NCBI GenBank assembly: GCA_913055875.1
Contig: CAJXJY010000012.1
Coordinates: forward strand, 1-64,000
Origin: an uncultured Altererythrobacter sp.
GTDB taxonomy: Bacteria; Pseudomonadota; Alphaproteobacteria; Sphingomonadales; Sphingomonadaceae
Direction of reading: 5' to 3'
DNA length: 64,000 nt
The position numbers and the translations under genes were made by a program. Positions 12,198 through 19,663 of this stretch are shown piece by piece. Within the stretch, counting starts at the first letter, position 1. Each line of letters opens with the position of its first letter. The notes below the pieces were generated by a model. That model did no database searches and was not told the DNA's origin. It saw nothing but the letters and a program-made list of their open reading frames with translations.

Positions 12198-13943
12198 TCA
12201 CACTCCTTCCAGCAACCGGTCCGCCTGCGCCCTCGCTTCGGGCGTGACCTCGGCCCCGCTCAGCATCCGCGCGATTTCTTCCTGCCGCCCAGCCTCGTCG
12301 AGCAGCGAGACGCTCGTCTTGGTCACCGTTCCCTCGGTTGACTTGGCGATCAAGTAGTGCGTCCCCCCGCGCGCCGCGACCTGCGGCGAGTGCGTCACCG
12401 CCAGCAATTGACCGCCATAGGCCAGCCGCGCCAGCCGTTCTCCGATCGCGCTGGCGACCGCGCCGCCGACGCCGCGGTCGATTTCGTCGAAGATCACCGT
12501 CGCCGCCCCGCCCTGCTCCGCGAGCGCCACTTTCAGCGCGAGGATGAAGCGCGACAGCTCGCCGCCGCTGGCGATCTTGCCGAGCGGGGCGAAATCGGCG
12601 CCCGGATTGGTCGCGATCAGGAATTCGACGCTGTCCATGCCGTGCGGCCCCCAGCGCTCCTCGGACAGTTTGCCGATCGAAGTGAGGAAGCTCGCCGCAT
12701 CGAGCCGAAGCGGCGCCAGTTCGCCCGCCACCGCACGGTCGAGCGTTTTCGCCGCCTTCAGCCGCGCCTCGGTGAGCGCTTCGGCCTTCGCGCGGTAGCG
12801 CTCGCCCGCTTCCGCCGCCGCGGCTTCGAGCGCGTCGAGCTCGGCCTCGCCGGCGTCGATCGCGTCGAGCCGGGTGCGCATCTCGCGCATCGTCTTCGGA
12901 AGTTCGTCGACCTCGCAGCGATGCTTGCGGGCGAGCGCGCGCAGTTCGAACAGCCGCGTCTCGGCCGCGTCGAGCGCTTCGGGATCGTGGACCAGCGCCT
13001 CGGCGGCGGCGGCGAGCTTGTCCTCCGCCTCGCCCGCATCGATCACCGCGCGGTCGAGCGCCGCGAGCGCCTCGGCCAGCAAAGGATGCTCGGACGCGAT
13101 TCGGTCGAGCCGCCGCGCCGCGACGCGCAACGACGCGAGCGGCGAATCGGAGCCCTCCCACACATGCCGCAATTCCTCGAGATCGCCCGACAGTCTCTCG
13201 CCCTTCTGCATCGCCGCGCGCGTTTCGGCGAGCCGCGCCTCTTCGCCCGCCTGCGGTTCGAGCGCGGTCAGCTCGGCGAGATGCGCGAGCAGCAGGTCCT
13301 GGTCGGCCTTGGCCTGCTCGATCGCCGCGCGTGCCTCGGCGAGCCGGTCTTCCGCCGCGCGCCATTGTTCCCACGCGCTTGCCACCGCGGCCCGGTCGGC
13401 CCCGGCGAAACGGTCGAGCAGCGCCCGGTGCCCGCGCGGATTGACCAGCCCGCGATCGTCGTGCTGGCCGTGCAGCTCGACCAGCGCGCCGGAGATCTCG
13501 CGCAGCAGCGCCACCCCGACCGGCTGGTCGTTGATCCAGGCTTTCGAGCCGCCATCGCCCTTGAGCTGGCGCCGGATCAGCAGCGGCTCGCCCGGCTCGA
13601 GTTCGATATCCGCCTCGTCGAGCGCGGCGATGATTGTCTCCGGCCACCCGTCATTCCGGCGAAAGCCGGAATCTCCATCCGCTTGGTCCGACCCCGCTGC
13701 ACCAGATCCCGGCTTTCGCCGGGATGACGGATTGAATTCGAACGTCGCGGTGACGCTCGCCTTGTCGCAGCCCGCGCGCACCAGCGCGCTATCCGCGCGG
13801 TTACCCAGTACCAGGCCGAGCGCATCGAGCAGGATCGACTTGCCCGCCCCGGTCTCGCCGGTCAGCACGCCCAGCCCGCGCCCGAAATCGAGCGCGAGCG
13901 CCTCGATCAGCACGATATTGCGAATGGCGAGATGGGTCAGCAT
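12198..13943 (-). CDS. recN: DNA repair ATPase RecN, with an in-frame repeat insertion
   Basis: 581 residues, an SMC-like ATPase for double-strand break repair. The N-terminus has MLTHLAIRNIVLIEALALDF and Walker A GETGAGKS; QLKGDGGSKAWINDQPV and LVELHGQHDDRGLVNP follow; a coiled-coil arm spans roughly 180-380; the C-terminus has ASGGELSRFILALKVAL (signature) and VIFDEIDRGVGG (Walker B). Between VTATFEF and WPETIIAAL lies an extra segment of about 28 residues (about 72-99) encoded by a palindromic repeat. It sits within the N-terminal ATPase lobe, yet all ATPase motifs are intact. Confidence 0.94.
   Translation of the reverse strand: MLTHLAIRNIVLIEALALDFGRGLGVLTGETGAGKSILLDALGLVLGNRADSALVRAGCDKASVTATFEFNPSSRRKPGSGAAGSDQADGDSGFRRNDGWPETIIAALDEADIELEPGEPLLIRRQLKGDGGSKAWINDQPVGVALLREISGALVELHGQHDDRGLVNPRGHRALLDRFAGADRAAVASAWEQWRAAEDRLAEARAAIEQAKADQDLLLAHLAELTALEPQAGEEARLAETRAAMQKGERLSGDLEELRHVWEGSDSPLASLRVAARRLDRIASEHPLLAEALAALDRAVIDAGEAEDKLAAAAEALVHDPEALDAAETRLFELRALARKHRCEVDELPKTMREMRTRLDAIDAGEAELDALEAAAAEAGERYRAKAEALTEARLKAAKTLDRAVAGELAPLRLDAASFLTSIGKLSEERWGPHGMDSVEFLIATNPGADFAPLGKIASGGELSRFILALKVALAEQGGAATVIFDEIDRGVGGAVASAIGERLARLAYGGQLLAVTHSPQVAARGGTHYLIAKSTEGTVTKTSVSLLDEAGRQEEIARMLSGAEVTPEARAQADRLLEGV
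13648..13730. repeat. Intragenic palindromic element inside recN
   Basis: Outer arms CCGTCATTCC and GGGATGACGG, with inner arms GGCGAAAGCCGG and CCGGCTTTCGCCGG. This is the common proteobacterial palindrome that encodes SRRKPGS and GFRRNDG-like peptides when in a coding frame. Here it adds 28 codons to recN without a stop or frameshift. Confidence 0.9.
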
Positions 13944-14032
13944 GGGCTCGTCGTCTTCCCTTAGTCCAACGGTTGGGGCGCGTCACGCATCCGCGCCGCA
14001 TCGTGGCGCTTTTTCGACACCTCCGGCTGTTT

Positions 14033-14047
14033 TGCGAATAATTCGCA
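14033..14047. promoter_or_regulatory. Fur-type operator candidate 1
   Basis: Perfect 15-bp palindrome TGCGAATAATTCGCA upstream of the TonB receptor gene. Together with the copy 31 bp downstream it forms a paired site. The A/T-centred GCGAAT-ATTCGC dyad and the iron-uptake gene behind it suggest Fur-family repression; this is inferred from context. Confidence 0.65.
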
Positions 14048-14063
14048 TTTGCGATTGACCCGG

Positions 14064-14078
14064 TGCGAATGATTCGCA
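14064..14078. promoter_or_regulatory. Fur-type operator candidate 2
   Basis: Perfect 15-bp palindrome TGCGAATGATTCGCA, differing from candidate 1 only at the central base. It starts 4 bp after a TTGACC -35-like hexamer (14055-14060), so a bound repressor would block the promoter. It ends 28 bp before the receptor ATG. Confidence 0.65.
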
Positions 14079-14106
14079 ATAGGCGCCGCGACAGAGGGAG
14101 TTTTTG

Positions 14107-16386
14107 ATGTCCAGCAATTCGATTCGCCCCGCCCATATCGGCGGAACCCTGCTCGCCGGTGCGTTCGGCGCGATGATCCTGCCCGGTACCGCACAGGCGC
14201 AGGATGGCGGCGACAAACCCGCCGACCCCGATATCGTCGTGACCGGCGAGCGCGGCGACGATGTCAATCCGTATGCCGACCCGAATGCGGCCTACAAGAT
14301 CGACCGTTCGGCCAACGATCGCTTCACCGAAGAGGTGCGCGACACGCCGAAGACGCAGGTCATCATCCCCAAGGAAGTGATCGAGGACGTCGGCGCGACC
14401 ACCTTCCGCGAGATCGCGCGCACCACGCCGGGCGTCACGCTCGGCACCGGCGAAGGCGGCAACGCGTTTGGCGACCGCATCTTCATCCGCGGCTTCGAGG
14501 CGCGCAACGACATCTATATCGACGGGCTGCGCGATCCGGGCGTGATCAGCCGCGAGATCTTCGCGGTCGAGCAGATCGAGATCGTCAAGGGCCCCTCCTC
14601 CAGCTTCGGCGGGCGCGGCACCACCGGCGGGCTGGTCAGCCTGCAGTCGAAGCAGCCGCTCGACCGCGACTTCGCGATCGTTTCGGGCAGCGTGGGCACC
14701 GAGGATTTCCTGCGCGGGACGGTGGATGCGAACTACCGCCTCGGCGAAACGGTCGGCGTCCGCGTCAACGGGCTGTGGCACGAGCAGGACATCCCCGGAC
14801 GCGACTATGTCGACTCGGACCGCTACGGCGGCGCGGTGGCGCTCGCATGGCGCCCCGCTTCCGATGTCGAGCTGCTCGCCGACTACTACCATTTCCGCCT
14901 CGACGGCATGTCCGATTACGGCCACCCGTTCGATTCATCGACCGGCCAGCCCTACGCGGTCGACCGCGACAATTTCTACGGCGCGGTCGGGCGCGATTTC
15001 CTCGAGAACGGCTCCGACATCGGCACGCTGCGCGCCAAATGGGACGACGGCGATATCTTCTCGGTCCGCGCGATGCTGCGCTACGGCGAGACCTTCAACC
15101 GCTATGTCGTCAGCGTGCCGCGCGCCCCGCGCGTCGTCTCGGACGATCCGGCCGAGAACGCCGACGATCTCGCCGCCGGTTTCGAGCCCGGCGACCTCGT
15201 GGTCGACACCGGGTCGCCGCAGCGCAACGCGACCAACGAATACCTCGCCGGCCTGTTCGATGTCACCGCGCGCTTCGCCACCGGAGGCATGCAGCACACG
15301 CTGGTGTTCGGCAGCGAATTCGCCGACGAATCGATCACCAACCGCCGCTTCGCCTTCCCCGAGCTGGTCGAGGACGAGAACGGCGACCGCATCGACACGC
15401 CCGGCGGCTTCACCCGCGACCTGTTCGATCCGAACCCGGTGCTCGGCTTCACCATCCCCGCGACGGTCGATCCCGACAGCCCGCCGACCACCACCGATGT
15501 CGGCAGCCTGTCCTTCTTCGCGATCGACACGATCGACCTCACCCCGCAGCTCAAGGCGACGCTCGGCGTGCGCTACGACACGTTCGACATCGACAGCGCG
15601 GGCAGCGGCCGCGGCGGCGCCTTCGCCCGCAGCGCGCAGGTCGATTTCTGGAACTACCAGGCGAGCCTGCTGTGGAAGCCGGTCGAGGCGGCGTCGATCT
15701 ACGCCAGCTTCGCGACCTCGTCGAACCCGTCGGGCGAACAGCTCGATTCGACCTCATCCTCCTATGGCGGGCTCGGCAACGGCGAGGAGAACCTCGAGCC
15801 CGAGCGCAACACCTCCTACGAGATCGGCGCCAAATACGAGCTCGGCGACCTGCTGCTGACCGCGGCTTTGTTCCAGATCGAGAAGACCAATGCCCGCGAG
15901 CAGACCGCCCCGGGCGTGTTCGAACTGACCGGCGAAATCCGCGCGCGCGGTTTCGAATTCGGAGTCCACGGCAACCTCACCCCGCGCCTCGCGCTATTCG
16001 GCGGCTACACCTATCTTGATGCCGAGGTGACCGACAGCGTCTCCGACCCGGCCGATATCGGCCAGCCGCTCGCCAACGTGCCCGAACACACCGCCGCGCT
16101 GCTCGCCACCTATGCGCTGTTCGACGGGTTCGAGCTGGGCGCGCAGGTGAGCTATCGCGACAAGCTGTTCGGCGGCACGCTGGTGCCCAATGCCGGCTTT
16201 GTCGACGATTACGTCCGGCTCGACGCGGTGGTGCGCTACCAGATCAGCGACAGCCTGCGCATCAGGATCAACGGGCTCAACCTGACCGACGTGACCTATT
16301 ACGACGCGATCTACCGCTCGGGCTCGCCCTTCGCCTATATCGCGCCGGGCCGTTCGGGAACGGTGACGCTGGAGGCGAGCTTCTGA
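14107..16386 (+). CDS. TonB-dependent siderophore receptor (Fiu/CatA-like)
   Basis: 759-residue outer-membrane receptor. A signal peptide (ending about AQAQ) is followed by a plug domain with TPKTQVIIPKEVIEDVGATT, IFIRGFEARNDIYIDGLRD and VEIVKGPSS-like sequence, then a 22-strand-type barrel ending in a C-terminal aromatic (LEASF). The plug pattern is that of catecholate siderophore receptors. The ATG at 14107 is preceded by GAGGGAG; a TTG three bases earlier is less likely. Two palindromic operator candidates precede it, and a PiuC-type hydroxylase follows, the classic pairing for iron uptake. Confidence 0.92.
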   Translation: MSSNSIRPAHIGGTLLAGAFGAMILPGTAQAQDGGDKPADPDIVVTGERGDDVNPYADPNAAYKIDRSANDRFTEEVRDTPKTQVIIPKEVIEDVGATTFREIARTTPGVTLGTGEGGNAFGDRIFIRGFEARNDIYIDGLRDPGVISREIFAVEQIEIVKGPSSSFGGRGTTGGLVSLQSKQPLDRDFAIVSGSVGTEDFLRGTVDANYRLGETVGVRVNGLWHEQDIPGRDYVDSDRYGGAVALAWRPASDVELLADYYHFRLDGMSDYGHPFDSSTGQPYAVDRDNFYGAVGRDFLENGSDIGTLRAKWDDGDIFSVRAMLRYGETFNRYVVSVPRAPRVVSDDPAENADDLAAGFEPGDLVVDTGSPQRNATNEYLAGLFDVTARFATGGMQHTLVFGSEFADESITNRRFAFPELVEDENGDRIDTPGGFTRDLFDPNPVLGFTIPATVDPDSPPTTTDVGSLSFFAIDTIDLTPQLKATLGVRYDTFDIDSAGSGRGGAFARSAQVDFWNYQASLLWKPVEAASIYASFATSSNPSGEQLDSTSSSYGGLGNGEENLEPERNTSYEIGAKYELGDLLLTAALFQIEKTNAREQTAPGVFELTGEIRARGFEFGVHGNLTPRLALFGGYTYLDAEVTDSVSDPADIGQPLANVPEHTAALLATYALFDGFELGAQVSYRDKLFGGTLVPNAGFVDDYVRLDAVVRYQISDSLRIRINGLNLTDVTYYDAIYRSGSPFAYIAPGRSGTVTLEASF

Positions 16387-16396
16387 ATCCCTTATT

Positions 16397-16466
16397 CCGT
16401 TCGTGCTGAGCTTGTCGAAGCACGCTAGCCTGGTGCAAGACCCTTCGACAGGCTCAGGGCGAACGG
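16397..16466. repeat. REP-type inverted repeat
   Basis: CCGTTCGTGCTGAGCTTGTC left arm and a right arm ending GGCTCAGGGCGAACGG. Same family as 5516-5592 and 41119-41189. It separates the receptor gene from the hydroxylase gene on the same strand, where it could attenuate transcription or protect mRNA ends. Confidence 0.87.
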
Positions 16467-16476
16467 GAGTGGAAAG

Positions 16477-17160
16477 ATGTTGCTAGCAATCCCGGAAGTC
16501 CTGGCGCGCGAGGAGGCGCTCGCATTGCGCGAGCAAATCCTCTCCGCGGAGTGGGTCGACGGGAACGTAACCAGCGGCTCGGGCTCCGCGGGGGCCAAGC
16601 GCAACCGCCAGCTGCCCGAGACCGGCGCCGCGACGCAGCAGGCGCAGGAGCAGGTCAGCGCGGCGCTGATGGGGAATGCGCAGTTCCTCGCCGCAGCGCT
16701 TCCGCACACGGTGTTCCCGCCGCTTTTCAACCGCTACGGCGGCGGCGAGAAATTCGACCTGCACGTCGACAACGCGATCCGCTTCCACGGGCCGACCGGC
16801 GCGCGCATCCGTACCGACCTGTCGGCGACGCTGTTCCTGACCGACCCGGACGAATACGACGGCGGCGAGCTGGAAATCGAAGGCAGCTTCGGCGGCGCGC
16901 GCCACAAGCTGCCCGCGGGGCACATGCTGCTCTACCCCTCGACCAGCCTCCACCGCGTGAGCGAAGTGACGCGCGGCGAGCGCGTTTCGTGCTTCTTCTG
17001 GCTGCAATCGCTCGTCGCCGACCATGCCGCGCGCGAAATGCTCTACGAACTCGACCAGTCGGTCCAGACGCTCAGCGCCGAGCGCGGCAAGCAGGATGCC
17101 GAAGTGCTGCGCCTGACCGCGCTCTATCACAACCTCGTGCGGAGATGGTCGCAGGCCTGA
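16477..17160 (+). CDS. Fe(II)/2-oxoglutarate PKHD-type hydroxylase (PiuC/YbiX-like)
   Basis: 227 residues. The 2OG-oxygenase core has the metal-binding HxD in FDLHVDNAIRFHG and the distal histidine in STSLHRVSEVTRGER, with the 2OG-binding arginine nearby in the same segment. The TDLSATLFLTDPDEYDGGEL segment is typical of PiuC/YbiX. These genes commonly lie beside TonB siderophore receptors and are iron-regulated; their substrate is unproven. It lies 90 nt after the receptor with a REP element between them. Confidence 0.9.
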   Translation: MLLAIPEVLAREEALALREQILSAEWVDGNVTSGSGSAGAKRNRQLPETGAATQQAQEQVSAALMGNAQFLAAALPHTVFPPLFNRYGGGEKFDLHVDNAIRFHGPTGARIRTDLSATLFLTDPDEYDGGELEIEGSFGGARHKLPAGHMLLYPSTSLHRVSEVTRGERVSCFFWLQSLVADHAAREMLYELDQSVQTLSAERGKQDAEVLRLTALYHNLVRRWSQA

Positions 17161-17175
17161 CGGCCCACGCCCCGG

Positions 17176-17985
17176 TCAGCTCGCGGTAACGCCCGGTGCG
17201 TGATCCTGGACCAGCTCGTAGGCGCGGTCGTACCACTTGTTGCCCGGATAGTTCGCCCCCAGGACCGCGGCGTATTTCACCGCCTCTTCGGGAATGCCGA
17301 GCGCGAGGTTGGACTCGGTGAGGCGATACAGCGCTTCCGGCGCGTGGCTGGTGGTCTGGTATTCGTCGACCACGTTCTGGAAACGCAGCTGCGCCGCCAG
17401 CCACTTGCCCGACTGGGCGTAGAAGCGGCCGATCTCCATTTCCTTGCCCGCGAGGTGATCGTTGACGAGGTCGAGCTTGAGCCGCGCGTCGCCGGCATAT
17501 TCGCTTTGCGGGAAGCGGCGTACGACCTCGTTGAGCGCAGCGCGCGCCTGTTCGGTGATCTTCTGGTCGCGATGGACGTCGCTGATCTGCTCGTAATAGC
17601 TCAGCGCGATCAGGTAATAGGCGTAGGGCGCATCCTTGTTGCCGGGGTGGATCGACAGGAAACGCTGCGCCGCCTGGATCGCCTTGTTGTAATCCTCGGC
17701 GACGTAATAGCTGAATGCGCTCATCAGCTGCGCGCGGCGTGCCCACGGCGAATAGGGGTGCTGCCGCTCGGTCTCGTCGAACAGGGCCCCGGCGAGCGGG
17801 GCGTTGCCGCGGTCGAGCTTGTCCTTCGCCGCGGCGTAGAGCGTCTCCACGTCGCGCGCGACATAGGCGGTGTCGACGGGGTCGTTGCCGCCGCCGAAGG
17901 CGGCGCAACCCGAGGTGGCGAGAGCGCCGCAGCACAGGGCGGCGGCGAGAGCGAGCTTGGCGGGCGAGCGCGGGATCATGGTCAT
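17176..17985 (-). CDS. bamD: Outer membrane assembly lipoprotein BamD
   Basis: 269 residues. A lipoprotein signal ends SGCAAFGG (Cys about 27), followed by a five-TPR solenoid: YAAAKDKLDRGNAPLAGALF, YSPWARRAQLMSAFSYYVAE, APYAYYLIALSYYEQI and so on. BamD is the essential lipoprotein of the BAM complex that inserts beta-barrel proteins. In many alphaproteobacteria it is followed directly by recN and ligA; here the same strand order is kept but other genes intervene. Confidence 0.93.
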   Translation of the reverse strand: MTMIPRSPAKLALAAALCCGALATSGCAAFGGGNDPVDTAYVARDVETLYAAAKDKLDRGNAPLAGALFDETERQHPYSPWARRAQLMSAFSYYVAEDYNKAIQAAQRFLSIHPGNKDAPYAYYLIALSYYEQISDVHRDQKITEQARAALNEVVRRFPQSEYAGDARLKLDLVNDHLAGKEMEIGRFYAQSGKWLAAQLRFQNVVDEYQTTSHAPEALYRLTESNLALGIPEEAVKYAAVLGANYPGNKWYDRAYELVQDHAPGVTAS

Positions 17986-18106
17986 GGGCCGGGGCTATAA
18001 CCCCGCCCGCGCTGAACGCCAAGTGAAGTTGCGTCTCTTGCTCCCGGCCCTTGCTAGCGCGCGCGGCTTCGTGGCATGATCGCAGCGACCCGGGAGGTGT
18101 CTCGCC

Positions 18107-18493
18107 ATGCACGAAGCGATGCTCAGGACGATGCGGCCGGCCATGCTCGGTTTCGCTGCGGCGCTCGGTTCGACTGCCGCGCCGCTGGCGGCCGACACGC
18201 TCGAACAGCTCGATGCGCTATCCGATATCGCCGTCGACGAAGAATCGGGCATCGCTTTCGCGCAGCAACAGGCGGCGCGCGGCGAATGGCTCGAAGCGAT
18301 CGCCACGCTCGAACGCGTGCTGGCGGAAAATCCGAAGTCGCGCGGGGGCCGGCTGCTGCAGGTACTGTACCTGTGCAAGGTTGACGACCGCACCGGCGCG
18401 GCCGTGGCGATGACCAAGCTCAAGGAAAAGCACTACGACGATGCGGCTCTCGCCGAAGTGCGCGCCCAATGCGGCTTTGCCGGAGGGGATTGA
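18107..18493 (+). CDS. Small secreted TPR-like protein
   Basis: 128 residues: signal peptide (cleavage likely after PLAADT-region Ala), then one or two TPR-like helices (FAQQQAARGEWLEAIATLER, LEAENPKSRG-type turn). It ends 4 nt before the FecR-domain gene, so the two are one operon. Small TPR proteins of this sort often accompany FecR/CHASE2 genes; function is unknown. Confidence 0.68.
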   Translation: MHEAMLRTMRPAMLGFAAALGSTAAPLAADTLEQLDALSDIAVDEESGIAFAQQQAARGEWLEAIATLERVLAENPKSRGGRLLQVLYLCKVDDRTGAAVAMTKLKEKHYDDAALAEVRAQCGFAGGD

Positions 18494-18497
18494 GCGA

Positions 18498-19403
18498 ATG
18501 CGCCGTTCCCTGCTCCGCCCGCTGCTCGCCCCACTGCTGACCATCGCCGCCGTTTCGCTGCTCGCCGCAGGCGGCGCATCCGCGCAGCAGACGCAGGTCG
18601 GCATCGCCTCGGCCATCGTCGGCGACGTCCGCATGAGCAGCCCCGCCGCGCCCAGCGAACGCAAGATCGCGCGCAAGCAGCGCATCGCGTGGGGCGACAT
18701 CATCCGCACACGCAAGAAAAGCCAGTTGCACATCATGCTGCTCGACCGCTCGACTTTCAGCATCGGTGAACGCGCGCGGGTCGTGATCGACCGCTATATC
18801 TACGATCCGAACGAGGGCCGCTCCTTCTTCGGGAGAGTGATCGAGGGCGCGTTCCGCTTCCTGTCGGGCAGCAACAACGCCAATTCGACCGCAACCATCG
18901 ACACCCCGACCGGCACGATCGGCATCCGCGGCACCGCACTCGACGGGATCGTCGGCGAGGAAGCGAAGGAAATCGCCGAGGATGAACCGGCGATTCCCGA
19001 CAACACCGATCACGACGAGGACACCGCCACGCTGGTGGTGCTGCGCGGCCCAGGCGCGGCGACCGAGGGCGGGCTGACGGTCGGGCTCGCGACCGTCAGC
19101 GCAGCGGGCAAGACGGTGACGCTCGATCAGCCGATGCTCGCGGCCTATATCCCGCGCCGCGGCGCGCAGCCGATCGGCCCGTTCCGCATCTCGGCTTCGG
19201 GCCTGTCAGAATTGCAGGACGAGCTGCAGCCCTCGGTCGCGCGGGCGAATGGCGGCGGGTTCGGGCTCGGCGGCATCCTCGCGGGTGCGGCGGCGCTGGC
19301 GGGTGCGGTGCTGGTGCTGACCGGCGACGACGATCCCCCCGACCCGGTCAACGACAACGATAACGACGATACCGCCGGCCGCGGGCAGCAGCCGATCGAC
19401 TGA
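18498..19403 (+). CDS. FecR-domain protein
   Basis: 301 residues. Signal peptide ending SAQQ, then a FecR domain (AIVGDVRMSS, WGDIIRTRKKSQLHIMLLD, FSIGERARVVIDRY, PTGTIGIRGTALDG), and a Gly-rich hydrophobic stretch with an Asp-rich tail at the C-terminus (GDDDPPDPVNDNDNDD). Periplasmic FecR domains normally sense or scaffold cell-surface components. The chosen ATG has GGAGGGGA upstream, in the end of the TPR gene. It is convergent with the CHASE2 cyclase, another common partner of such proteins. Confidence 0.83.
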   Translation: MRRSLLRPLLAPLLTIAAVSLLAAGGASAQQTQVGIASAIVGDVRMSSPAAPSERKIARKQRIAWGDIIRTRKKSQLHIMLLDRSTFSIGERARVVIDRYIYDPNEGRSFFGRVIEGAFRFLSGSNNANSTATIDTPTGTIGIRGTALDGIVGEEAKEIAEDEPAIPDNTDHDEDTATLVVLRGPGAATEGGLTVGLATVSAAGKTVTLDQPMLAAYIPRRGAQPIGPFRISASGLSELQDELQPSVARANGGGFGLGGILAGAAALAGAVLVLTGDDDPPDPVNDNDNDDTAGRGQQPID

Positions 19404-19439
19404 CGGGGGGCTGTTCGGGGGCGTATTCCGTCGCATGTC

Positions 19440-19635
19440 TCCCCCTTCCCCCTCGACGGGGGAAGGATAGCGCAGCTTGGCGCGTGAGCGCCTAGCGGAG
19501 CTTGGATGAGGGTGGGGAGCGCAGCGCTTGCCAAATCGCGCCCGCAAACGTCCCGCCATTCCCCCTCACCCAAGCTGCGGTAACTCGCTTCGCTAGCAAC
19601 CTCCGCTATCCCTCCCCCGTCAAGGGGGAGGGGTT
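19440..19635. repeat. Intergenic inverted-repeat element, second copy
   Basis: Occupies most of the 260 nt between the convergent FecR and cyclase genes. CCCCCTTCCCCCTCGACGGGG opens it as a hairpin, the middle carries GCGGAGCTTGGATGAGGG and CCCCTCACCCAAGCTGCGG, and a final hairpin CCTCCCCCGTCAAGGGGGAGG closes it. Same family as 1771-1934. Confidence 0.85.
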
Positions 19636-19663
19636 ACCCGGCTCTCCTCCGGAGGCGGGCAGT

